In this document: positions 1-4,850 of the stretch, piece by piece
How the letters are laid out: the number at the start of each line of letters is the position of its first letter
Position numbering within the stretch: position 1 is the stretch's first letter
Program-made: the position numbers and the translations under genes
The notes under the pieces: generated by a model
Seen by the model: only the letters and a program-made list of their open reading frames with translations
Told to the model about the DNA's origin: nothing
Database searches by the model: none
NCBI GenBank assembly: GCA_038327555.1
Contig: JBBQLD010000342.1
Span: 1-5,304, forward strand
Direction of reading: 5' to 3'
Source: M3007 sp038327555
GTDB taxonomy: Bacteria; Bacteroidota; Bacteroidia; Chitinophagales; Saprospiraceae
DNA: 5,304 nt

Positions 1-163
1 TAAGGAACGGTGTCAAAATAACTTTCCAATTTCAGGCCTATTATTTTGGCGTTAGCCAACTATCTTTTGAGGCGAATAGTGGGGCTATTTAACGAAAAAG
101 ATAGGATGGATGGCGGCAAAAGAATGGCATCAAATTGGGAAGTTATTTTGACACCGTTCCTTA
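1..163. repeat. Long palindromic element, copy 1
   Basis: The first 32 bases (1-32) pair with 132-163 with a single mismatch (T25 against G139, a possible G-U wobble in RNA). Inside, 60-68 (CTATCTTTT) pairs with 96-104 (AAAAGATAG). A small branch hairpin GGC-GTTA-GCC lies at 48-57, and the apical part is 72-92. The whole unit could fold into one long imperfect hairpin. It contains no credible ORF. It lies downstream of pstB with respect to pst transcription. It starts exactly at the window edge, so the array may continue to the left. It could be a non-autonomous mobile element (MITE-like), a structured RNA, or an mRNA 3' stabiliser; the sequence does not decide between these. Confidence 0.85.
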
Positions 164-168
164 GGAAC
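156..168. repeat. Junction palindrome GTTCCTTAGGAAC, copy A
   Basis: This 13-bp palindrome (GTTCCT-T-AGGAAC) is formed where the right end of the first long element meets the left end of the second. The identical 13-mer recurs at 314-326, 158 bp away, at the right end of the second element. The half-site TAAGGAAC at 1-8 fits the same unit cut by the window edge. It could be the duplicated target or the end sequence of the element family. Confidence 0.7.
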
Positions 169-326
169 GCGGCACCAATAACTTAATCATTTTAGGTCAA
201 CCATTTTTTCATCTGACAACCCTATTTTTCTGCGAATGGGGCTATTTAAAGAAAAATAGGGGCCGTATGATGGAACAAAGGGTGGCATCAAATGACTAAG
301 TTATTGGTGCCGCGTTCCTTAGGAAC
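161..326. repeat. Long palindromic element, copy 2
   Basis: This is a homologue of the element at 1-163, in the same orientation. Bases 161-192 pair with 290-321 with two mismatches. An inner stem of 12 bp joins 220-231 to 250-261. The apical loop GCGAATGGGGCTATTTAA (232-249) matches the loop of copy 1 apart from a 3-nt deletion. The outer-stem sequence differs from copy 1 at 6 of the 15 positions after GGAACG, yet every change is matched on the opposite arm. The right end, GTTCCTTAGGAAC (314-326), directly abuts the pstB stop codon at 327-329. No ORF is supported inside. Confidence 0.85.
314..326. repeat. Junction palindrome GTTCCTTAGGAAC, copy B
   Basis: This is a second exact copy of the 13-bp palindrome, lying immediately next to the pstB stop codon with no intervening base. 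Its presence at the outer end of the array suggests that the palindrome belongs to the repeat unit rather than arising by chance at one junction. Confidence 0.7.
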
Positions 327-1085
327 TTACCCGAAATGCCCCTCCACATAATTCCGCGTTAAATCCTGCCGCGGATTTTCAAAAATCTGTTTCGTCTCGC
401 CAAACTCTACCAATTCGCCCAGGTACATAAACGCCGTGTAGTCCGCTACCCGCTGCGCCTGTTGCATGTTGTGTGTAACGATTACCTGCGTGAATCTTCC
501 ACGCAATTTCAGCATCAGTTCTTCAATTTTCCCAGTTGAAATGGGGTCAAGTGCGGAGCATGGCTCGTCGAGCAGAATAATCTCCGGTTCCACCGCAATG
601 GCCCGAGCGATACAGAGCCGCTGCTGTTGTCCGCCGCTCAGGGTAAGTGCCGATTCCGCTAATTCATCTTTTACTTCCTCCCACAAAAAACTATCGCGCA
701 GACTTTTTTCTACCCGTGTGGCCATTTGAGTTTTGTGGCACAAATTGTTTATTTTCAAGCCGTAGGCCACGTTTTCGGCAATGCTTTTGGGGAACGGGTT
801 GGCCTTTTGGAATACCATGCCTACCCGACGGCGCAGATGCACAGGATTAGTGTTCCCATGCAAGAGATTCAGTTCATCCAGTTGGATTATACCAGACATT
901 TTCACCTGCGGATTGAGGTCATGCATCCGGTTTAAGCAACGCAGGAGTGTGCTTTTGCCACAGCCTGAGGGGCCTATGAGTGCCGTAATTTTACCTTCCG
1001 GAATATGGAGGGAAATATTTTTCAGGGCTTGTTTTTTTCCAAAAAACAGGTCCAAGTCGCGGATTTCAATCTTAGTCTTTTCCAT
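327..1085 (-). CDS. pstB: Phosphate ABC transporter ATP-binding protein PstB
   Basis: This is the cytoplasmic ATPase of the high-affinity phosphate importer; it powers transport through PstC-PstA. The 252-aa length is normal for the family. Visible motifs are the Walker A GPSGCGKST (residues 38-46), the Q-loop Q93 in VFQKANPFP, the signature LSGGQQQR (149-156), the Walker B EIILLDEP with D173 and E174 (168-175), the D-loop SALD (177-180) and the switch histidine H205. The NPFPKSI stretch after the Q-loop is typical of PstB. The start overlaps the end of pstA by 14 nt, so translation is probably coupled. It is the last gene of the operon in view. phoU, which often follows pstB, is not between this gene and the window edge; palindromic repeats occupy that space instead. 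No key residue is missing. Confidence 0.97.
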   Translation of the reverse strand: MEKTKIEIRDLDLFFGKKQALKNISLHIPEGKITALIGPSGCGKSTLLRCLNRMHDLNPQVKMSGIIQLDELNLLHGNTNPVHLRRRVGMVFQKANPFPKSIAENVAYGLKINNLCHKTQMATRVEKSLRDSFLWEEVKDELAESALTLSGGQQQRLCIARAIAVEPEIILLDEPCSALDPISTGKIEELMLKLRGRFTQVIVTHNMQQAQRVADYTAFMYLGELVEFGETKQIFENPRQDLTRNYVEGHFG

Positions 1086-1920
1086 GTTGATATTTTGCCC
1101 GCACCCAAAAGGCGGTTAAATTGAGCATAAAAACCAAGCCTATCAAGGTCAGGGCTGTGGCATAAGCCAAGGGACGCACCTGCTCAATAGCGTGGTGTTG
1201 CGTGGACAATATGTACAAATGGTACGGCAAGGCCATAAACTCATCCATGACCGAACCCGGCAAGTAGCGCGTGTAAAATGCCACGCCTGTGAATAGGATC
1301 GGGGCTGTTTCACCCGCGCCGCGCGACAATGCAAGAATTACCCCAGTAAGAATGCCCGGCACGGCCGAGGGCAAGACAACGGTTCGGATGGTTTCCCATT
1401 TTGTAGCACCCAGCGCCAGCGCTCCCTCGCGGGTGAGGCGCGGCACATTGCGCAGGGCCTCTTCCGTGGTCGTGATGATGGAAGGCAACGTCAACAGGCC
1501 TAAGGTGCATCCAGCCGCCAGCACGGACGCGCCCATGCCAAAAAACTGCACAAAAATGGCCACACCAAACAACCCATACACAATACTCGGCACGCCGGCC
1601 AGGTTACGGATAGAAGCGCGAATCAATCTGGAGAAGGTGTTGTCAGGGGCATATTCATGCAAATATACCGCACAACCAATGCCCAGCGGCATTGCCAGCA
1701 GTGTGGAAAGCAGTGTGACTGCCGTCGTACCGAAAATGGCTGGCAGGATGCCCCCTTCGGTCATGCCATGTTTGGGCGACTGGGTTAGAAACGCCCAGGA
1801 AATCGAGGGCGCTCCCTTTGAGCTCAGATCAAACAGCACAACGCCCAAAATAGCCACCACCAGAAGGGTAGCCGTAATCATCAGCGCCAGGCCGAGCATT
1901 TGAATGATTTTTCGTTTCAT
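1072..1920 (-). CDS. pstA: Phosphate ABC transporter permease PstA
   Basis: This is one of the two inner-membrane subunits forming the phosphate channel, partner of PstC. The 282-aa protein begins with a hydrophobic helix (about residues 9-30), and about five further membrane segments follow. The cytoplasmic coupling (EAA) loop is EGALALGATKWETIRTVVLP (165-184), followed by the SRGAGETAP stretch (199-207) and a GVPSIVYGLFG segment (109-119), all characteristic of PstA. The PYHLYILST segment (232-240) also fits PstA rather than PstC. Its ATG overlaps the pstC stop as ATGA, and its end overlaps pstB by 14 nt. The gene appears intact. Confidence 0.96.
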   Translation of the reverse strand: MKRKIIQMLGLALMITATLLVVAILGVVLFDLSSKGAPSISWAFLTQSPKHGMTEGGILPAIFGTTAVTLLSTLLAMPLGIGCAVYLHEYAPDNTFSRLIRASIRNLAGVPSIVYGLFGVAIFVQFFGMGASVLAAGCTLGLLTLPSIITTTEEALRNVPRLTREGALALGATKWETIRTVVLPSAVPGILTGVILALSRGAGETAPILFTGVAFYTRYLPGSVMDEFMALPYHLYILSTQHHAIEQVRPLAYATALTLIGLVFMLNLTAFWVRAKYQHGKD

Positions 1921-2801
1921 TGGCCTTTTCTTCTATACCCTGCCGCAATTCGTTCTGCGGCTACATTAACCAATAGGGTGATGAGAAAAAGTATCAGCGC
2001 ACATGCGAACAGGCTGTAATAATGCGGTGTTCTAAAGGGCACCTCACCCATTTCAATGGCCACGGTGGCCGTGATCGTTCGAACAGAATCAAAAAACCCA
2101 TGCGGCATGGCAGCGGCATTGCCCGTGGCCATGAGCACCGTCATTGTTTCGCCCAGTGCGCGGCCCAAACCGAGCATGATGGCAACCAAAATACCCGAAG
2201 TGCAGGAAGGTAAAGTGACCCGAACAAGTGTTTCCCAACGGTTGGCGCCCAGCGCATAACTGGCTTCTTTGTAAGATTTTGGTACCGAATGAATGGCATC
2301 TTCCATGACAGAGATCAATGTAGGCAAAGCCATGACAGCCAATAAGATAGCACCATTGAGCGCATTCAAACCGTGTGGCAGATTGAACAATTTCGCCAAG
2401 GCTGGCGCGACCAATACGATGCCTAAAAAGCCAATGACCACCGAAGGCACCGCAGCGAGCATTTCGATGGCGGGCTTCAATATGTTTCGGACACGGGGAG
2501 AGGCAATCTCCGATAAAAAGGCCGCCGTACCGATGCCCAAAGGCACCGCAATCAACATGGCGCCGAGGGTCACTAAAAAAGTGCTGAACAGCATGGCCCC
2601 GATGCCATACGTTGCCTCGCCATAAGCCGCAGGATTCCAGGCTGTCCCGGAAAAAAACTGAGCGAAGGAGATTGTCTCAAAAGCCCGGACACTGTTGATC
2701 AGCAGCATCAAAAAAATGCCTGCCAGCGTCAACACGGAAACCCATGCTGCTGCCTTCAGTGCATTTTTAAAGAATATATCCCAAAATAGTCGCCTTTTCA
2801 T
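1917..2801 (-). CDS. pstC: Phosphate ABC transporter permease PstC
   Basis: This is the second inner-membrane channel subunit of the phosphate importer. The 294-aa protein has an N-terminal membrane helix (about 17-38) and roughly five more segments (near 68-95, 110-135, 148-168, 200-225 and 262-284). The EAA coupling loop is EASYALGANRWETLVRVTLP (179-198). AVPSVVIGFLG (117-127) and GRALGETMTVLMATGN (213-228) are hallmark PstC segments. The start codon overlaps the pstS stop in an ATGA arrangement, and its own stop overlaps the pstA start in the same way, indicating tightly coupled translation. The nearness to pstS and the GETMTVLMA segment favour PstC over PstA. Confidence 0.96.
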   Translation of the reverse strand: MKRRLFWDIFFKNALKAAAWVSVLTLAGIFLMLLINSVRAFETISFAQFFSGTAWNPAAYGEATYGIGAMLFSTFLVTLGAMLIAVPLGIGTAAFLSEIASPRVRNILKPAIEMLAAVPSVVIGFLGIVLVAPALAKLFNLPHGLNALNGAILLAVMALPTLISVMEDAIHSVPKSYKEASYALGANRWETLVRVTLPSCTSGILVAIMLGLGRALGETMTVLMATGNAAAMPHGFFDSVRTITATVAIEMGEVPFRTPHYYSLFACALILFLITLLVNVAAERIAAGYRRKGQ

Positions 2802-3673
2802 TGTCTGGAATTGTTTGCCAAACCGGCTTCTGAAGCGGGTAAATAGCCATTTTTAGCAATGATACTCTGCCCAAACGGGCTTTTTTCAAATTCATAGAAA
2901 GCGAGGATTTTGCCCCTTGGTTCTCCGTTGGTGAATTGATAAAGTGGTCGGGTAAGTGGATACAAACCTGCTTTGATTCCTGCTTTGTCGAGCGGGGAAA
3001 TGGCATTTTGACCCTGCATACTTGCTAGTTTGATCACTTTAATGCCATCCCTTAGGGCGCCACTTTCGTCCGTCAGATAACCAAATCCGATATAACCAAT
3101 GGCATTGGGGTCGGCTTTTACGGCTTCGATGATTTGGGCGTTTCCATTCATTTGTTTGATGCCAGGGTCATAGTCTTTGCCCAAGACCCGTTCGCGGAAG
3201 TACATGAAAGTACCTGAATTGCTCTGCCGCCCGTACAGGGACACTTTAGCGTTTGAGCCGCCGAGTTGTTGCCAGTTTTGAATTTCGCCAGAAAATATTT
3301 TTCCCAAATCCTTCAGGATAAGGCTGTCCAGCGGCACGCTTGGGTGACAAATGATGGCGAGCGCATCGGCAGCAAAAACAAAAGGCACTACGGCAACACC
3401 GCGCTCGGCAGCCAGGGTCAGTTCGTATGGATTGATATCCCGGGAGGAATTGGCCACGTCCGTATTTCCATTCAACAATCCGGCGATGCCCACGCCGCTT
3501 CCACCCCCTGTGATGTTGACGGATACGTCCAGATCGGAGTCCATATAGGCTTCAGCGAGCTGGAGCACAAGGTTTACCTCGGTGTCAGACCCTTTGATGG
3601 TAATGGTTTCGACATTTCGGCGGGTACATGCCGAGAGCAGGATGAGTATGGAAAAATAGAGGCCGGTTCGCAT
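2798..3673 (-). CDS. pstS: Phosphate-binding lipoprotein PstS
   Basis: This is the substrate-binding component that captures phosphate and delivers it to PstC-PstA. I chose the ATG at 3671-3673 because it gives a classical lipoprotein signal: MRTGLYFSILILLSAC, with lipobox LSAC and acylated Cys16. An in-frame upstream ATG (3716-3718) would add 15 charged residues before the signal peptide and is less likely. The mature protein (291 aa with signal) shows the PstS-family motifs GSDTE (28-32), TGGGSG (55-60), NSSRD (75-79) and GRQSNSGT (148-155); Ser and Thr residues in such segments line the phosphate site in known homologues. It is the first gene of the operon. As a lipoprotein it would be membrane-tethered. 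Binding of another oxyanion is less likely given the pstCAB context. Confidence 0.95.
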   Translation of the reverse strand: MRTGLYFSILILLSACTRRNVETITIKGSDTEVNLVLQLAEAYMDSDLDVSVNITGGGSGVGIAGLLNGNTDVANSSRDINPYELTLAAERGVAVVPFVFAADALAIICHPSVPLDSLILKDLGKIFSGEIQNWQQLGGSNAKVSLYGRQSNSGTFMYFRERVLGKDYDPGIKQMNGNAQIIEAVKADPNAIGYIGFGYLTDESGALRDGIKVIKLASMQGQNAISPLDKAGIKAGLYPLTRPLYQFTNGEPRGKILAFYEFEKSPFGQSIIAKNGYLPASEAGLANNSRQ

Positions 3674-3781
3674 GACCACAAGGTAACGCCGTGGTTCTGG
3701 ACCCTGCCTAAAGTGCACTTTACGTCTGCGTTAAGTTTTAATTTTTGTAAATCCAGGGTTGAAGAAAGCCTAATTTTCTGG
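3674..3781. promoter_or_regulatory. Leader and probable promoter region of the pst operon
   Basis: This is the non-coding stretch upstream of pstS. If the small plus-strand gene at 3782 is real, it is a divergent intergenic region. On the minus strand, a TTG (3795-3793) followed about 20 nt later by TAGGCTTTC (3772-3764) resembles the Bacteroidota TTG / TAnnTTTG promoter only loosely: the second element carries an extra base and ends in C. No exact TAnnTTTG was found on the minus strand here, and I recognise no Pho box. No Shine-Dalgarno sequence precedes the pstS start, which is normal in this phylum. Confidence 0.35.
3709..3722. promoter_or_regulatory. Perfect 14-bp palindrome in the pst leader
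   Basis: TAAAGTGCACTTTA is a perfect dyad located 35 bp upstream of the chosen pstS start codon. The size, symmetry and position suit a dimeric regulator acting on the pst operon, but I recognise no specific regulator. A palindrome of this length could also occur by chance about once in 16 kb of random sequence, so the operator role is only an inference. Confidence 0.35.
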
Positions 3782-4036
3782 GTGATTGGGAGTCAATACT
3801 TTTTAGTTTACAAGGGTCGAAAAATATCTCCAAGCAGGGAGGAGTTCACCGATTGCCTTACCGTAAGCGAGTGGGATGTACGCGGGAAATTGCGCAAATT
3901 CACCTTGAAGAAAACGTCCGGTTTTGTGGAAGTGAATGAATTTCAGGTTTGTAATACGTCTAAGATTTTTTACCAGTGTATGCCGGAGAATTGGGGAACT
4001 GAGCCGATCCAAGTAATTGAAATAGACCCTAAGTAG
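3782..4036 (+). CDS. Possible small hypothetical protein, divergent from pst
   Basis: An open frame continues to a TAG at 4034-4036. A GTG at 3782-3784 would give an 84-aa protein; no ATG lies in frame until very near the end. I do not recognise the family. The C-terminal part (from YKGRKISPSREEF through EWDVRGKL to KIFYQCMPENW and QVIEIDP) has a protein-like composition, with aromatic residues, Cys residues and alternating charged residues. This is unlike the antisense frames over the pst genes. Support from context: it would be divergent from pstS with about 108 bp between starts, and a rho-independent terminator on the same strand follows at 4171-4198. Against it: there is no ATG, no clear promoter, and the opposite strand is also open here. 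It may be a truncated gene remnant. Confidence 0.33.
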   Translation: MIGSQYFLVYKGRKISPSREEFTDCLTVSEWDVRGKLRKFTLKKTSGFVEVNEFQVCNTSKIFYQCMPENWGTEPIQVIEIDPK

Positions 4037-4167
4037 TAGGTTTATGCAGCTCCTAGTTCGGGGCGGCGTTTCTGCGAGTTTTATGCTTATTCCTTGATTT
4101 CTGGGCTCCCTAAAGCATGAACACTCAGGTTGTGCGCTTGGTGAAAACACCGTAGCGGGCGGGCTAA
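4037..4167. other. Intergenic stretch, no gene recognised
   Basis: This is non-coding on both strands as far as I can see. The only structure is a minor hairpin GGTG-AAAA-CACC around 4139-4150, next to the GC-rich GCGGGCGGGC and just before the short palindrome pair. I see no tRNA, riboswitch or promoter match. Confidence 0.4.
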
Positions 4168-4191
4168 GTACCTCGGAACTCTGTTCCGAGG
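4168..4191. repeat. Short REP-like palindrome, left copy
   Basis: GTAC is followed by the arms CTCGGAAC and GTTCCGAG around a 3-nt loop (TCT). Read in the reverse direction, 4234-4257 is the same 24-bp unit with three differences, two of which (the T/C and A/G pair in the stem) compensate each other. The two copies face each other across 42 bp, like the paired palindromes called REPINs. No REP-associated transposase gene is in view. Confidence 0.6.
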
Positions 4192-4198
4192 GTTTTTT
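4170..4198 (+). terminator. Rho-independent terminator
   Basis: A 9-bp GC-rich stem, CCTCGGAAC (4171-4179) with GTTCCGAGG (4183-4191), has a 3-nt loop and is followed one base later by a run of six T (4193-4198) on the plus strand. It would end plus-strand transcription coming from the small possible gene at 3782-4036, before the next operon starts at 4393. The hairpin doubles as one of a pair of repeated palindromes, so the terminator role may be secondary. Confidence 0.6.
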
Positions 4199-4233
4199 GG
4201 GTAATAAAACGACCTTTATTTCCCCATTAATCC

Positions 4234-4257
4234 CCCCGGAACGGAGTTCCGGGGTAC
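4234..4257. repeat. Short REP-like palindrome, right copy (inverted)
   Basis: CCCCGGAAC-GGA-GTTCCGGGG followed by GTAC is the inverted partner of the palindrome at 4168-4191. It has a 9-bp perfect stem and no T-run on either side, so it is not itself a good terminator. Only 42 bp separates the two copies. Confidence 0.6.
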
Positions 4258-4353
4258 AACGAGCGTAAGTGCAAGGAGTGATTGTGGTCATTGCTGAGAA
4301 TTTTAACAGAAAGCGCCGGGAATAAATCTGAGCATATAGATGAAAATCCCTCC

Positions 4354-4361
4354 TACATTTG
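4354..4361 (+). promoter_or_regulatory. Candidate Bacteroidota -7 promoter element
   Basis: TACATTTG is an exact match to the TAnnTTTG motif recognised by the primary sigma factor of Bacteroidota. It lies about 31 bp upstream of the ATG at 4393, which would leave a short leader. The -33 element is weak: the best candidate is CTG at 4328-4330 instead of TTG. It lies just downstream of the terminator-like hairpin, consistent with a new transcription unit. Confidence 0.5.
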
Positions 4362-4392
4362 TTCGCACTCAAGCACTTACCTAACCCATAAC

Positions 4393-4848
4393 ATGACGAC
4401 GACCCAATTCCTCCAACAAATCCGGGATCTTATAGCCCGCAACGACCTGGCCGACGCACTCCAACAACTCCGCCTGCTTTTGGACAGTAGCCCGAAACTG
4501 GACGAAGCCATCCTTCAATCCGCTCGCTTTCAAGATATCAGAAAGCAAATTCGGCTTGGAACAGTCAGCAATGCTGAATCGAATTTGACCCAAAACCAGA
4601 TCCGCGCCGGCCTGCTCGATTTGCTGCGCGACATCGAAGACAACACCGCCGAGACTTCCGCCCGACCCGATGCCCCTGCCCTGCGGGCGGAAATGGAACA
4701 CGCTATTTCGGTGGTGAATAGTAAAAATGTAGTGACTGATTCCACCATTACTGCGGGCGGGAGCGTCCATATTGGCGATAAAACCATCACCCAAAATGCC
4801 GAAAAGATCTACAACATTGACAAAATTGACAATGCCAATTTCTCCTGA
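4393..4848 (+). CDS. EAD11-like effector-associated adaptor protein
   Basis: This is a 151-aa protein. I chose the ATG at 4393 because the helical domain starts there (MTTTQFLQQIRDLIARNDL). An upstream in-frame ATG at 4282 would add 37 residues of low-complexity, non-conserved sequence and place the TACATTTG promoter motif inside the gene. Residues 2-82 resemble effector-associated domain 11, a small all-helical adaptor: LIARNDLADALQQLRLLL, then the LQSARFQDIRKQIRLGTVS segment, then LTQNQIRAGLLDLLRDIE. Such domains link effectors to NTPases or peptidases in Bacteroidota conflict systems by like-with-like binding. After a linker (83-105), the C-terminal tail has the strand-like ITAGGSVHIGDKTI (119-132) and ends with AEKIYNIDKIDNANF (136-150). 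That last motif recurs in the downstream protein. No catalytic motif is visible, so an adaptor role is most likely. The family assignment is from memory of the pattern. Confidence 0.8.
   Translation: MTTTQFLQQIRDLIARNDLADALQQLRLLLDSSPKLDEAILQSARFQDIRKQIRLGTVSNAESNLTQNQIRAGLLDLLRDIEDNTAETSARPDAPALRAEMEHAISVVNSKNVVTDSTITAGGSVHIGDKTITQNAEKIYNIDKIDNANFS
4796..4817 (+). repeat. 22-nt direct repeat within coding sequence, copy 1
   Basis: These 22 bases are identical to 4999-5020 and encode the core AEKIYNI of the shared motif at the end of the EAD11-like protein. Beyond the core the two copies diverge mostly at synonymous or conservative positions, which fits an old or conserved protein motif with recent exchange over the core. 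Confidence 0.8.
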
Positions 4849-4850
4849 CC

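Noticed and set aside
1..326. CRISPR array
   Set aside because: There are only two units of about 160 bp, each palindromic over its whole length, with no short identical repeats separated by unique spacers.
1..326. Integron attC sites or an insertion sequence
   Set aside because: No recognisable core sites of the RYYYAAC type at the ends and no transposase or integrase ORF inside the elements.
1289..1903. Plus-strand open frame of 204 codons
   Set aside because: It is antisense to pstA, whose membrane helices and EAA loop are clear; the frame is a codon-bias shadow.
3266..3781. Plus-strand open frame through pstS, upstream part of the possible small gene
   Set aside because: Most of it is antisense to pstS, whose protein motifs are unambiguous; only the part beyond pstS could be coding.
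3803..4372. Minus-strand open frame of 189 codons
   Set aside because: It runs across the terminator and both short palindromes, has a composition typical of non-coding DNA, no domain pattern and no operon context.
4282..4392. N-terminal extension of the EAD protein from the ATG at 4282
   Set aside because: The extension lacks the character of the domain and would place the exact TACATTTG promoter motif within the coding sequence; the ATG at 4393 begins right at the helical domain.
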